This document shows positions 40,260 to 49,727 of a DNA stretch of 64,000 bases, one piece after another. The notes below the pieces were generated by a model. It made no database searches. It was not told the origin of the DNA and saw only the letters and a list, made by a program, of their open reading frames with translations. This stretch comes from Streptomyces sindenensis. Lineage in GTDB: Bacteria; Actinomycetota; Actinomycetes; Streptomycetales; Streptomycetaceae. Position 1 is the first letter of the stretch; the number at the start of each line of letters is the position of its first letter. The stretch spans positions 51,091 to 115,090 of the forward strand of contig NZ_BMSG01000025.1 of assembly GCF_014649035.1 (NCBI RefSeq), read 5' to 3'. A program made the translations under genes and the position numbers.

Positions 40260-41329
40260 CGGGGGCTCCTCATGCTCAGGGCCGCCCGGGCGGCCTCCAG
40301 TTCGGCGGCGAGCAGCTCGATCAGCTCGCCCGCGGGCAGTTCGCGGGCCATCCGGTGGCCCTGTCCGGCCCACAGGGCCATGCCCTGGGCGTCCCCGGCC
40401 TTGGCGGCGGCCCGGCGCAGCCCGCTGGTGACGTAGTGGACCTGGGGGTAGGCGGCGGGGGCGTACGGGCCGTGTTCGCGGATGAAGCGGTTGACCAGGC
40501 CGCGGGCGGGCCGCCCGGAGAAGGCGCGGGTCAGCTCGGTGCGGACGAACAGGGGGTTGGTCAGGGCCTGCTTGTGCAGCAGGTGCGCGCCGGACTCGGG
40601 GCAGACCAGGAAGGCGGTGCCGAGCTGGGCGGCGTCCGCGCCCGCCGCGAGGACGGCGGCGATCTGGGCACCGCGCATCAGGCCGCCGGTGGCGACGACC
40701 GGGATCTGCACGGTCTCGCGGACCTGGGCGAGGAGGGAGAGCAGCCCGGTGCCGGTCTGGTCGAGCTGCGGGTCGTCGCGGTGGGTGGACTGGTGGCCGC
40801 CCGCCTCGACGCCCTGGACGCAGACGGTGTCGGCACCCGCCCACTGGGCGCTCTGGGCCTCCTCGGCGGAGGTGACCGTGACGATGGTGTGCGTCCCCGC
40901 GCGGGCGAAGGCGTCCAGGGTGTCGCGGGTGGGGCAGCCGAAGGTGAAGGACACGACCGGGACCGGATCGTCCAGCAGGATCGCGACCTTCGCCTCGTAG
41001 CCGTCGTCGCCGCTGCTGTCCGGGTCGCCGAGCGGGGTCTCGTACCAGGCGGCCTCGCCGGCGAGCTGGTGGCGGTAGACCTCGACGGCACTGGGATCGG
41101 CGAGTGCGGGCTGCGGCATGAAGAGGTTGACGCCGAACGGGCCGGCGGTGAGCCGCCGGAGCTGTTTGATCTCGTTGTACATCCCGTCCGCCGTTTTGTA
41201 CCCGGCGGCCAGGAATCCGAGCCCGCCGGCCTCGGCGACGGCCGCGGCGAGCTGGGGTCCGGACGCACCGCCCGCCATGGGGGCCTGCACGATCGGATAC
41301 CGGCAGAGATCGGTCAACTCGGAGGACAT
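40256..41329 (-). CDS. Nitronate monooxygenase (2-nitropropane dioxygenase-like)
   Basis: 357 residues of FMN-dependent TIM barrel. PIVQAPMAGGASGPQLAAAV starts the barrel; FGVNLFMPQ, GADTVCVQGVEAGGHQ, IPVVATGGLMRGAQIAAVLA and GADAAQLGTAFLVCPESGAH are the flavin-binding segments. The His in EAGGHQ is the catalytic-base candidate. The family oxidises alkyl nitronates, or reduces other substrates in some branches. ATG 41329 is chosen after a nine-residue in-frame extension with no better ribosome site. Coupled to rsmE by overlap. Confidence 0.9.
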   Translation of the reverse strand: MSSELTDLCRYPIVQAPMAGGASGPQLAAAVAEAGGLGFLAAGYKTADGMYNEIKQLRRLTAGPFGVNLFMPQPALADPSAVEVYRHQLAGEAAWYETPLGDPDSSGDDGYEAKVAILLDDPVPVVSFTFGCPTRDTLDAFARAGTHTIVTVTSAEEAQSAQWAGADTVCVQGVEAGGHQSTHRDDPQLDQTGTGLLSLLAQVRETVQIPVVATGGLMRGAQIAAVLAAGADAAQLGTAFLVCPESGAHLLHKQALTNPLFVRTELTRAFSGRPARGLVNRFIREHGPYAPAAYPQVHYVTSGLRRAAAKAGDAQGMALWAGQGHRMARELPAGELIELLAAELEAARAALSMRSPR

Positions 41330-41404
41330 GTGCGCATCGTGCCACGTCCCGTGCACGGGGCCGAATCAGCCAGCCGACGGCCTGACCGGTTCTCCCGCCG
41401 AACG

Positions 41405-41443
41405 CCGCACCGCCCGCCGGTGGAGAACCGGCGGGCGGTGCGG
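41405..41443 (-). terminator. dnaJ terminator
   Basis: 17-bp perfect stem CCGCACCGCCCGCCGGT / ACCGGCGGGCGGTGCGG with a GGAGA loop, 18 bases past the dnaJ stop. Confidence 0.9.
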
Positions 41444-41461
41444 TGAAAGGCCAAAAGCGGT

Positions 41462-42604
41462 TCAGCGGCCGTTGAACGCGTCCTTCAGACGGGAGAAGAG
41501 GCCCTGCTGACCTGGCTGGAATTGACCCAGGGGCCGTTCCTCGCCGCGCAGCTTGGCCAGCTCCCGCAGCAGCCGCTCCTGCTCGGGGTCGAGCTTGGAC
41601 GGGGTGATCACCTCGACGTGGACGATCAGGTCGCCCCGGCCGCCCCCGCGCAGATGCGTGATCCCGCGCCCGTGCAGGGGCACGGACTGGCCGGACTGGG
41701 TGCCGGGCCGGATGTCGATCTCCTCCAGGCCGTCCAGCGTCTCCAGCGGGCACTTGGTGCCGAGGGCCGCGGCCGTCATGGGGATGGTGACCGTGCAGTG
41801 CAGATCGTCGCCGCGCCGCTGGAAGACGGAGTGCGGCAGCTCGTGGATCTCGACGTACAGGTCGCCGGGCGGACCGCCGCCGGGGCCGACCTCGCCCTCT
41901 CCGGCGAGCTGGATCCGGGTGCCGTTGTCGACGCCCGCGGGGATCTTGACCGTGAGCGTGCGCCGCGAGCGGATGCGGCCGTCACCGGCGCACTCCGGGC
42001 ACGGGGTCGGCACGACGGTGCCGAAGCCCTGGCACTGCGGGCAGGGGCGCGAGGTCATGACCTGGCCCAGGAAGGACCGGGTGACCTGCGAGACCTCGCC
42101 GCGTCCGCGACACATGTCACAGGTCTGGGCGGAGGTGCCGGGGGCCGCGCCCTCGCCGCTGCACGTGTTGCAGACGACGGCCGTGTCGACCTGGATGTCC
42201 TTGGTGGTGCCGAAGGCCGCCTCGTTGAGGTCGATCTCCAGCCGGATCATGGCGTCCTGGCCGCGCCGGGTCCGCGAACGGGGCCCGCGCTGGGCGGCGT
42301 TGCCGAAGAAGGCGTCCATGATGTCGGAGAAGTTGCCGAAGCCGCCGGCTCCGAAACCGCCCGCACCGCCGCCGCCTCCGCCGTTCGCGGAGAGCGGGTC
42401 GCCGCCGAGGTCGTAGACCTGCTTCTTCTGCGGGTCCGAGAGCACCTCGTAGGCGGCGTTGATCTCCTTGAACCGCTCCTGGGTCTTCGGGTCCGGGTTG
42501 ACATCCGGGTGCAGCTCGCGGGCGAGCCGACGGAATGCCTTCTTGATCTCGTCCTGAGATGCGTCGCGGCGCACGCCGAGTACGGCGTAGTAGTCCGTGG
42601 CCAC
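41462..42604 (-). CDS. dnaJ: Chaperone DnaJ (hrcA-linked copy)
   Basis: 380 residues. J-domain (DYYAVLGVRRDASQDEIKKA with HPD in LARELHPDVN), Gly-rich linker, four CxxCxGxG zinc motifs (CNTCSGEG, CDMCRGRG, CPQCQGFG, CPECAGDG), and a C-terminal substrate domain. It stimulates DnaK ATPase and delivers unfolded clients. This is the dnaJ2-type copy directly after hrcA; the dnaK operon copy would be elsewhere. GTG 42604 abuts the hrcA stop with no gap. Expression should follow HrcA through the CIRCE site. Confidence 0.97.
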   Translation of the reverse strand: MATDYYAVLGVRRDASQDEIKKAFRRLARELHPDVNPDPKTQERFKEINAAYEVLSDPQKKQVYDLGGDPLSANGGGGGGAGGFGAGGFGNFSDIMDAFFGNAAQRGPRSRTRRGQDAMIRLEIDLNEAAFGTTKDIQVDTAVVCNTCSGEGAAPGTSAQTCDMCRGRGEVSQVTRSFLGQVMTSRPCPQCQGFGTVVPTPCPECAGDGRIRSRRTLTVKIPAGVDNGTRIQLAGEGEVGPGGGPPGDLYVEIHELPHSVFQRRGDDLHCTVTIPMTAAALGTKCPLETLDGLEEIDIRPGTQSGQSVPLHGRGITHLRGGGRGDLIVHVEVITPSKLDPEQERLLRELAKLRGEERPLGQFQPGQQGLFSRLKDAFNGR

Positions 42605-43621
42605 TTACGACTCCGCCAGGATCTGTCCGACGTAACGTGCCACTGCGCGTACCGCTCCCATCGTTCCGGGGTAGTCCATGCGGGTCGGTCCGACCACGCC
42701 GAGTTTGGCGACTGCCTCGTCGCCCGAACCGTAGCCGACCGCGACGACGGACGTGGAGTTGAGCCCCTCGTGGGCGTTCTCGTGCCCGATCCGTACGGTC
42801 ATGCCGGAGTCCGTGGCCTCACCGAGCAGCTTCAGCAGGACGACCTGCTCCTCCAGTGCTTCCAGCACCGGCCGGATCATCACCGGGAAGTCGTGTCCGA
42901 AGCGGGTGAGGTTGGAGGTGCCGCCGATCATCAGCCGCTCCTCCGTCTCCTCGACCAGGGTTTCGAGGAGGGTGGAAAGAACCGTGGAAACCGTCCCCCG
43001 GTCCTCGCTGTCGAAGGATTCCGGCAGCTCCTGCACCAGGCGCGGGACATCCGCGAAGCGGCGTCCGACGACCCGGCTGTTGAGCCGGGCCCGCAGATCC
43101 GCGAGCGATGTCTCACCGAACGGCGCAGGGCAGTCGATCATACGCTGTTCGACCCGGCCGGTGTCCGTGATCAGGACGAGCATCAGCCGGGCGGGGGCGA
43201 GCGAGAGCAGCTCCACGTGCCGCACCGTCGAGCGGGTCAGCGAGGGGTACTGCACGACGGCGACCTGCCGGGTGAGCTGCGCGAGCAGCCGCACCGTCCG
43301 GCCGACCACGTCGTCGAGGTCGACCGCGCCGTCGAGGAAGTTCTGGATGGCCCGGCGCTCGGGTGAGGACAGCGGCTTGACGCCCGCGAGCTTGTCGACG
43401 AAGAGGCGGTACCCCTTGTCGGTGGGGATGCGCCCCGCACTCGTGTGCGGCTGGGCGATGAATCCCTCGTCCTCCAGCACCGCCATGTCGTTGCGGACGG
43501 TGGCCGGGGAGACCCCCAGCCGGTGCCGCTCGGTCAGCGCCTTGGAGCCGACGGGCTCCTCGGTGCCGACGTAGTCCTGGACGATGGCGCGCAGCACTTC
43601 GAGTCTGCGTTCGCTCAGCAT
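42605..43621 (-). CDS. hrcA: Heat-inducible transcriptional repressor HrcA
   Basis: 338 residues. The N-terminal winged helix (MLSERRLEVLRAIVQDYVGT, GVSPATVRNDMAVLEDEGFI, QPHTSAGRIPTDKGYRLFVD) is the classic HrcA signature, followed by the GAF-like dimerisation domain. HrcA represses CIRCE-controlled genes and is kept active by GroEL. ATG 43621; upstream extension to 43993 is only open frame. A CIRCE-type inverted repeat sits 36 bases upstream, so it autoregulates together with dnaJ. Confidence 0.97.
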   Translation of the reverse strand: MLSERRLEVLRAIVQDYVGTEEPVGSKALTERHRLGVSPATVRNDMAVLEDEGFIAQPHTSAGRIPTDKGYRLFVDKLAGVKPLSSPERRAIQNFLDGAVDLDDVVGRTVRLLAQLTRQVAVVQYPSLTRSTVRHVELLSLAPARLMLVLITDTGRVEQRMIDCPAPFGETSLADLRARLNSRVVGRRFADVPRLVQELPESFDSEDRGTVSTVLSTLLETLVEETEERLMIGGTSNLTRFGHDFPVMIRPVLEALEEQVVLLKLLGEATDSGMTVRIGHENAHEGLNSTSVVAVGYGSGDEAVAKLGVVGPTRMDYPGTMGAVRAVARYVGQILAES

Positions 43622-43657
43622 CGCGCACACCTCCAGCTGTATGTCTCCGGTCTGCGA

Positions 43658-43684
43658 CTGGCACTCGGTGCGTACGAGTGCCAG
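43658..43684. promoter_or_regulatory. CIRCE operator
   Basis: CTGGCACTC, nine bases, GAGTGCCAG: the canonical GCACTC-N9-GAGTGC inverted repeat bound by HrcA, 36 bases upstream of hrcA. Confidence 0.92.
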
Positions 43685-43785
43685 CAATCCCGTCGTCAGT
43701 GTACGGGGGTGGGGTGGGGCCTGGGCAAGGGCGACCGGCCGCCCCACCACGGGGCCGCGCAGGTCGTTGCCGATAGCGTCCTGGT

Positions 43786-44517
43786 ATGGACGTCGCTTGG
43801 GAAGACTTCGGGTGGGAGCGGTTGGGCAACGGTGCGGGCCGGCGGCGGCTCCCGGGCTGGGACGCCACCGTCGCGCTGGTCGCCGGTGCGGCCGGGGTGC
43901 TGCTGTACGACACGGGTTCGACGCTGCGCGAGGGCGTCGAGCTGCGGCGGCAGGCGGAGGCGCTGCTCGGCCGCAGGGTGACGCATATCGCACTGAGCCA
44001 CCCCCATTTCGATCATGTGCTGGGCACGGCGGCGTTCGCGGGGGTGCGGGTGTACGGCTCGGCGGGTCTGACCGCGTTGCTGCGGGACGGGGCGCAGGGG
44101 CTGTACGGCGACGCGGTGCGCCACGGCGTCTCCGAGGACGAGGCGGCCCGGTCGGCGGACACGCTGGTGGCCCCGCGCCACGAGGTGCACGGGGAGCAGG
44201 CGCTCGATCTGGGTGGCGGCCGCCGGGTGCTGCTGGCCGATCTGGGCCCCGCCCACAGCAGCCATGACCTCGCGGTGGTGGTGCCGGGATCCGGCGGTGA
44301 GCCTCCGGTGGTGCTCTGCGGCGATCTGGTCGAGGAGTCGGGCGAGCCGCAGGCCGGCCCGGACGCGGTGCCCGCGCGCTGGCCGGCCGCGCTGGACCGG
44401 CTGCTGGAGCTGGGCGGCGAGGACGCGCTGTACGTACCGGGGCACGGGGCGGTGGTGGACGCGGCGTTCGTCCGGAAGCATCGGGCGGCGCTGGCGGAAC
44501 GGTTCGCGACGGCGTGA
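43786..44517 (+). CDS. Metallo-beta-lactamase-fold hydrolase
   Basis: 243 residues. The motif LSHPHFDHVLGTAAF (HxHxDH type with HPHFDH) binds metal; further ligands appear in LGPAHSSHDLAVVVP, VVLCGDLVEES and YVPGHGAVVDAAF. Layout follows the general glyoxalase II-like/quinoprotein-relay MBL family, and no substrate is indicated. ATG 43786, divergent from hrcA across the CIRCE site. In Streptomyces this gene regularly sits beside hrcA, which may mean heat-shock co-regulation, but that is only an inference. Confidence 0.88.
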   Translation: MDVAWEDFGWERLGNGAGRRRLPGWDATVALVAGAAGVLLYDTGSTLREGVELRRQAEALLGRRVTHIALSHPHFDHVLGTAAFAGVRVYGSAGLTALLRDGAQGLYGDAVRHGVSEDEAARSADTLVAPRHEVHGEQALDLGGGRRVLLADLGPAHSSHDLAVVVPGSGGEPPVVLCGDLVEESGEPQAGPDAVPARWPAALDRLLELGGEDALYVPGHGAVVDAAFVRKHRAALAERFATA

Positions 44518-44593
44518 GGGTCTTCGCGACGGCCTGGGGATCTTCCCGGCGGCGTGAGGTTCTTCACGGCGGCGCGCCGATTATCGTCGGGCC

Positions 44594-45412
44594 ATGCGCA
44601 GCTACCAGCCGGACCTGACCCCGCCGTGGAAGCGGTCCGCCCCCGTGCCCGAGGTGCCCGCCGAACCCGATCTGGTCGTGGAGGAGGTCGCCACCGGCTT
44701 CTGCGGGGCGGTGATCCGCTGCGAGAAGACCGCCCAGGGGCCGACGGTGACCCTGGAGGACCGGTTCGGCAAGCACCGGGTGTTCCCGATGGAGCCGCGC
44801 GGCTTCCTGCTGGAGGGCAAGGTCGTCACGCTGGTGCGCCCGGGCCCCGGCGGCCCCGTGCGTCCCACGCGTACGGCCTCCGGCTCGGTGGCGGTGCCCG
44901 GTGCGCGGGCCCGGGTGGCGCGGGCCGGGCGGATCTATGTGGAGGGCCGGCACGACGCGGAGCTGGTGGAGCGGGTCTGGGGCGACGACCTGCGCATCGA
45001 GGGCGTCGTCGTGGAGTACCTGGAGGGCGTCGACGACCTTCCGGCGATCGTCGGGGAGTTCGGGCCGGGGCCGGACGCCCGGCTCGGGGTGCTGGTGGAC
45101 CATCTGGTGCCCGGCTCCAAGGAGTCCCGGATCGCGGAGCGGGTGACCGGTGACCATGTGCTGGTGGTGGGGCACCCGTACATCGACGTGTGGGAGGCGG
45201 TGAAGCCGTCCTCGGTGGGGATCGACGCCTGGCCGGTGGTGCCGAGGGGCCAGGACTGGAAGACGGGAGTGTGCCGGGCGCTGGGATGGCCGGAGAACAC
45301 CGGGGCGGCCTGGCAGCACATTCTGTCCAAGGTCCGGAGCTACAAGGACCTGGAACCCCAACTGCTGGGCCGGGTGGAGGAATTGATCGACTTCGTCACC
45401 CTTCCGGACTGA
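44594..45412 (+). CDS. DUF3097-family protein
   Basis: 272 residues. LRxYxPDLTPPWKRSA-type start (RSYQPDLTPPWKRSAPVPEV), YVEGRHDAELVERVWGDDLR, VLVDHLVPGSKESRIAERVT, HVLVVGHPYIDVWEAVKPSS and RGQDWKTGVCRALGWPENTG are the strongly conserved DUF3097 blocks. The EGRHD...VDH pattern recalls TOPRIM-like acidic clusters, which would fit nucleic-acid metabolism; this is speculative. ATG 44594. It follows the MBL gene by 76 bases on the same strand. Confidence 0.9.
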   Translation: MRSYQPDLTPPWKRSAPVPEVPAEPDLVVEEVATGFCGAVIRCEKTAQGPTVTLEDRFGKHRVFPMEPRGFLLEGKVVTLVRPGPGGPVRPTRTASGSVAVPGARARVARAGRIYVEGRHDAELVERVWGDDLRIEGVVVEYLEGVDDLPAIVGEFGPGPDARLGVLVDHLVPGSKESRIAERVTGDHVLVVGHPYIDVWEAVKPSSVGIDAWPVVPRGQDWKTGVCRALGWPENTGAAWQHILSKVRSYKDLEPQLLGRVEELIDFVTLPD

Positions 45413-45553
45413 TGTTCCCGGGCTGAGACCGCCCCGCGCCGGACGATCACGTACCGATCTCTATGAATGCCTGCGTCCCACACGCACCATCGGTTATTGA
45501 GGGTTACCGAGGGTGCGAACGGGCCGGCGATTCACGGGGGAAGGGCACAGGCG

Positions 45554-48430
45554 ATGGCGCGCGAGGTCTGGCGGGACAGTGCGGACAACGAGGCGGCCTC
45601 GGCCGTCTTCCACCTGATGCAGCAGCTGATCGACCGGTACCGGGTCAACCGCCCGGTGATGCCGCTCGTGGTGGCGCAGGCGGCGGACGCCGGGGCCGGG
45701 CCGGAGATCGACGCGCGGGTGGAGCAGCTGGTGCATCAGGTGCACCGGGCCAATGAGTTGCGCCGGGTGCCGGTGCGGCTGCTGGACGGTGCGGGGGCGA
45801 CCCCGTACGAGGCGGCGCTCGACATGGTGCGCACGCTCTCCGAGAAGCCGTGGGAGACCCGGGAGAACACCCAGTACAAGAACTTCTCCTTTCCGCGCTC
45901 CCGGCTGCTCGGGGCGATCGAGCAGGCCACGGCGACGGTGGTAGAGCAGTCCGACGGGAACACCTCCGAGGTCCGCGAGGAAAGGATCCTGGAGCAGCTG
46001 AGCCGGTTGCGCTGGCGGTCGGGCCGGCCGCGCGGGGGCACCAGGTGGGACGCGATGCGGCAGTCGGTGCGGCCCGAGACGTTCGTCGGGGCGCTGTTCA
46101 TCGCGCTGCTCAGCGTGTTGCTCGGGGAGATCGACTGGCTGCTGACGGCCCTGGTGGCGACGGCCGCGCTGATCGGGCTCGCCGTGGTGGGCGTGGCGAG
46201 CCGGGCCGCGCCGCCGCTGCTGTGGCTGCGCCGGGCCAGTCGCTGGTTCGCCACCACCTCCTCGCTGGCCGCCTCCAGCACGGGCTATCCGTCGGACGGC
46301 TGGTCGTGGTTCTCGCCGAGCGGTTCGTGGCGGGTGATCCGGGCGCGGGCGGCGGCGGTCGCGGAGCGGGTGGCGGACGCGGGGGCGGGCGACCAGCACG
46401 CGCGCCAGTTCCATCTGGAGCTGCGGGTGCAGGCGCTGCTGGAGGATCTGCGGCACAACTACCGCCCGCACTCGCTGGACTGGCGGCGCAGCAAGCGCAC
46501 GGTCCCGCCGGTGGTGTTCCTGCCCCGGGCCACGCAGGACAACGGCGGCATCCTGCTGATCAACGCGATCAACAACGTACGGTCGCGGCGCAGTGAGGTC
46601 GATCCGCTGCTGCTGCTCGCCTCGCTGCCGGCCTCCGAGATCATGCGGCACACCCCGCCGCTGCCGCCGGAGCGCCCGGGTCCGGGGACACCGACCGGTT
46701 CGTCCGGGGCGCGGGCCCGTTACGAGCGCTGGGTGGACGATCTGAGCCTCGGCCAGTCGCCGGTGGCGGCGGCGACCCTGGCGTGGGTGCTGCTGCTGCC
46801 GCTGTCCACGGAGAAGCTGACCCATGAACACGCGCACGCCCAGCTCGTCACCCACCGGGTGCGGCGGACCTGGGCGTGGTGGGTGATGTCGCGGGCGACG
46901 ATCGCCGTGGCCGTCGTGGGCTCGCTGCTGGGGGCGTTCCTGTGGGCGGGGCACTGGCGGGACACCTACTGCCACGGGCCGCTGACCGACCGGAACACGG
47001 ACGCGATCTGGCAGGGGCCGGACGGCGACCGGGAGTGCGTCGGCGTGGCGACCGCGCCCGAGGTGCTCTTCGCGAAGGGCAACGACCTGGAGCTGAACGG
47101 GGCGGGCAAGGGCATCACGTTCGAGCGGATCGAGCAGGCGATCCGCGAGGAGAACGACGACATCGAGGAGGGCGACGCGTATGTGACGGTCGTGTACGCC
47201 GGTCCGCTCACCGCCACGGGCAAGGACCCGGAGGCGACCCGCAAGGGGCTGGAGGAGCTGACCGGGGTCTACCTCCAGCAGCGGGCGGTCAACAAGACGG
47301 TGCGCCGGTCGGTGAAGCTGCGGGTGCTGACGGCCAACGGCGGTGAGGACATGCTGCGGCAGCTCACCGCCGTACGGAAGATCATCGAGGTGGCCCGGCG
47401 GGATCCGACGGTGGTGGGGGTGGTCGGTCTCGGCCGCAACACCCAGGAGAGCGAGCGGGCGACGAAGCTGCTCCGGGAGGCCGGGCTGCCGCTGGTGAAC
47501 ACGACGAACTCCAGCAGCGACCTGCCCCGTGAGTACCCGAACTACTTCGGTCTCGCGGCGACGGACGAGGAGCAGACACACGCGCTGGGTCTGGTGGCCC
47601 GGCAGATCGCGAAGGGCCTCGACCGTCCGCACGCGATCGTGCTCTCGCGCGAGGACAGCAACGGGGACCTGGACCGGTACACGGCCGAGCAGCGGGACGC
47701 GGGCCGCAAGATGCTCCAGGACGCGGGTTTCGGACCGGGGAAGGACGTGACGTACGACCTGGCGGGCGGGGCGAGCCTGAACACTCCCCTGACGACCATC
47801 TGCCGGGCGGAGCGGGTCCCCGACGCGCTGTACTTCGCGGGGCGGGTCGAGGACGTACCGACGCTGATGCGGGGTCTGTCGGAGACCACCGGGTGCTCGG
47901 ACCGGCGGATGACGGTGTTCACCGGCGACGATCTGACGAAGGGGACATTCGACGACTCCACGTCCATCGCGGCCAACGTCACCCTGTACCACTCCTCGCT
48001 GGCCCCGCTGGACCGGGGGAAGAACCTCGGCTTCTACGGGGACGCGTACCGCACGCTGCGGCGGCTGCACCCGGAGGGCGAGGTGACCGCGCTGGTCTCG
48101 GGGCGTCCGGCGTACGAGGACGATCTGTTCGCGAGCGGGCAGACGGTGATCTCCTACAGCGCCACGGCCGCCCTGTACGACGCGGCGGCGCGCGGCGACA
48201 GGCGGCGGAGCGCGGCGGAGACGTGGGCGACGCTGCACACGGTGGACCTGAACAACATGCCGACGGGGACGATCTCGTTCAACCGGGCGCGGTCCTCGGT
48301 CTCGGACAATGTGCACGGCCTGAACATCGTCAAGGTGGTCCGGCCGGGGCCGAGCGCGGAGCGGACGTTGGTGTGCGGCAAGCCGGCCGGGGTGGCCCCG
48401 CCGCTGACGGCGAGGGACTGCAAGCCGTGA
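45554..48430 (+). CDS. Large membrane protein with C-terminal periplasmic-binding-protein (receptor-like) domain
   Basis: 958 residues. The N-terminal cytoplasmic part (~1-170; SAVFHLMQQLIDRYRVNRPV) leads to two membrane segments (~176-195, ~196-216). A second cytoplasmic part (~220-445) includes VPPVVFLPRATQDNGGILLI, which looks like a degenerate P-loop-type or STAND-like NTPase strand without Walker motifs. A third membrane segment (~447-466) follows, then an external domain (~480-940) like branched-chain amino acid binding proteins: VVGVVGLGRNTQESERATKL, AGLPLVNTTNSSSDLP, PNYFGLAATDEEQ, VISYSATAALYDAA. No permease or ATPase genes accompany it. ATG 45554 has GGGGAAGGG upstream. Probably a sensor; function unknown. 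Confidence 0.75.
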   Translation: MAREVWRDSADNEAASAVFHLMQQLIDRYRVNRPVMPLVVAQAADAGAGPEIDARVEQLVHQVHRANELRRVPVRLLDGAGATPYEAALDMVRTLSEKPWETRENTQYKNFSFPRSRLLGAIEQATATVVEQSDGNTSEVREERILEQLSRLRWRSGRPRGGTRWDAMRQSVRPETFVGALFIALLSVLLGEIDWLLTALVATAALIGLAVVGVASRAAPPLLWLRRASRWFATTSSLAASSTGYPSDGWSWFSPSGSWRVIRARAAAVAERVADAGAGDQHARQFHLELRVQALLEDLRHNYRPHSLDWRRSKRTVPPVVFLPRATQDNGGILLINAINNVRSRRSEVDPLLLLASLPASEIMRHTPPLPPERPGPGTPTGSSGARARYERWVDDLSLGQSPVAAATLAWVLLLPLSTEKLTHEHAHAQLVTHRVRRTWAWWVMSRATIAVAVVGSLLGAFLWAGHWRDTYCHGPLTDRNTDAIWQGPDGDRECVGVATAPEVLFAKGNDLELNGAGKGITFERIEQAIREENDDIEEGDAYVTVVYAGPLTATGKDPEATRKGLEELTGVYLQQRAVNKTVRRSVKLRVLTANGGEDMLRQLTAVRKIIEVARRDPTVVGVVGLGRNTQESERATKLLREAGLPLVNTTNSSSDLPREYPNYFGLAATDEEQTHALGLVARQIAKGLDRPHAIVLSREDSNGDLDRYTAEQRDAGRKMLQDAGFGPGKDVTYDLAGGASLNTPLTTICRAERVPDALYFAGRVEDVPTLMRGLSETTGCSDRRMTVFTGDDLTKGTFDDSTSIAANVTLYHSSLAPLDRGKNLGFYGDAYRTLRRLHPEGEVTALVSGRPAYEDDLFASGQTVISYSATAALYDAAARGDRRRSAAETWATLHTVDLNNMPTGTISFNRARSSVSDNVHGLNIVKVVRPGPSAERTLVCGKPAGVAPPLTARDCKP

Positions 48431-48451
48431 GGGCGGGGCTCCGGGGCCGCC

Positions 48452-49684
48452 TCAGTCGACCAGGTCGCGGACGACGGCGTCGGCGAGGAGCCGCCCGCGC
48501 AGGGTGAGGACCGCGCGGCCCTCGGCGTACGGCTCCGGCTCCAGCAGCCCGTCGGCCAGGGCGCGCCGGGAGGCGGCGAGGCCGTCGGGTTTGAGCAGGT
48601 CCAGCGGGCAGCCCTCGCGCAGCCGCAGCTCCAGCAGGATGCGCTCGACCCGCCGGTCCTCCTCGGCGAGGATCTCGCGGCCCGCGCCGGGCGAGCGGCC
48701 CTCGGCGAGCGCCTGGGCGTACGCGCCGGGGTGCTTCACGTTCCACCAGCGCACGCCGCCGACGTGGCTGTGGGCGCCGGGGCCCGCGCCCCACCAGTCG
48801 GCGCCGCGCCAGTACAGCTCGTTGTGCAGGCAGCGGCCGGCTTCGGTGGTGGCCCAGTTGGAGACCTCGTACCAGTGGAACCCGGCGGCGGCGAAGGTCT
48901 CGTCCGCGATGAGGTAGCGGTCGGCGTGGGCGTCGTCGTCGGTCATGGGGATCTCGCCGCGCCGGATGCGGCGGGCGAGCTGGGTGCCCTCCTCGACGAT
49001 CAGGGCGTACGCCGACACATGGTCGGGGCCCGCGCCGATCGCGGCGTCCAGGGTGGCCCGCCAGTCGTCGTCGGACTCGCCGGGGGTGCCGTAGATCAGG
49101 TCGAGGTTGACGTGGTCGAAGCCCGCAGCGCGGGCCTCGGCGACGCATGCCTCGGGGCGGCCGGGGGTGTGCGTGCGGTCGAGGATCTTCAGGACGTGCT
49201 GCTTGGCGCTCTGCATCCCGAAGGAGACCCGGTTGAAGCCGCCCTCGCGCAGGGCTTCGAGGTAGGCCGGGTCGACGGACTCGGGGTTGGCCTCGGTGGT
49301 GATCTCCGCGTCGTCCGCGAGCCCGAACTCGTCGCGGATCGCGGCGAGCATCCGGACGAGGTCGGCGGCGGGCAGCAGGGTCGGGGTCCCGCCGCCGACG
49401 AAGACCGTACGGACCGGGCGCGGGTCGTCGCCGAGGATCTTGCGGGCCTGGCGGACCTCCTCGATCAGGTGGACGGCGTAGTTGTCGCGGGAGGCCAGTG
49501 CCCCGCCGGAGCCGCGCAGCTCGGTGGCGGTGTAGGTGTTGAAGTCGCAGTAGCCGCAGCGGGTGGCGCAGTACGGAACGTGCAGGTAGAAGCCGAGCGG
49601 GCGGTCGGCTGCGCCTTCCAGGGCATGGCGGGGCAGCGCCCCGTCGTCGGGCACGGGCTCACCATCGGGCAGTACGGAAGGCAT
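48452..49684 (-). CDS. hemW: HemW-type radical SAM protein
   Basis: 410 residues. Radical SAM cluster motif CATRCGYCDFNTYT (CxxxCxxC) after LGFYLHVPYC, SAM-binding GGGTPTLLP, and EANPESVDPAYLEALREGG typical of the coproporphyrinogen dehydrogenase-like HemW group. HemW is a haem chaperone rather than an oxidase; older labels call it oxygen-independent coproporphyrinogen III oxidase. ATG 49684 is used; ATG 49693 adds three residues. It precedes hrcA in many Gram-positives, while here it lies ~5 kb away in the same neighbourhood. Confidence 0.93.
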   Translation of the reverse strand: MPSVLPDGEPVPDDGALPRHALEGAADRPLGFYLHVPYCATRCGYCDFNTYTATELRGSGGALASRDNYAVHLIEEVRQARKILGDDPRPVRTVFVGGGTPTLLPAADLVRMLAAIRDEFGLADDAEITTEANPESVDPAYLEALREGGFNRVSFGMQSAKQHVLKILDRTHTPGRPEACVAEARAAGFDHVNLDLIYGTPGESDDDWRATLDAAIGAGPDHVSAYALIVEEGTQLARRIRRGEIPMTDDDAHADRYLIADETFAAAGFHWYEVSNWATTEAGRCLHNELYWRGADWWGAGPGAHSHVGGVRWWNVKHPGAYAQALAEGRSPGAGREILAEEDRRVERILLELRLREGCPLDLLKPDGLAASRRALADGLLEPEPYAEGRAVLTLRGRLLADAVVRDLVD

Positions 49685-49727
49685 ACGGACCATTGTCGCT
49701 CGCCGCGGGAGCTTCACGGACCGGGCG

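Noticed and set aside
41338..41404. Possible upstream in-frame extension of the nitronate monooxygenase and a second promoter
   Set aside because: No ribosome site for the extension; the space is explained by the dnaJ terminator.
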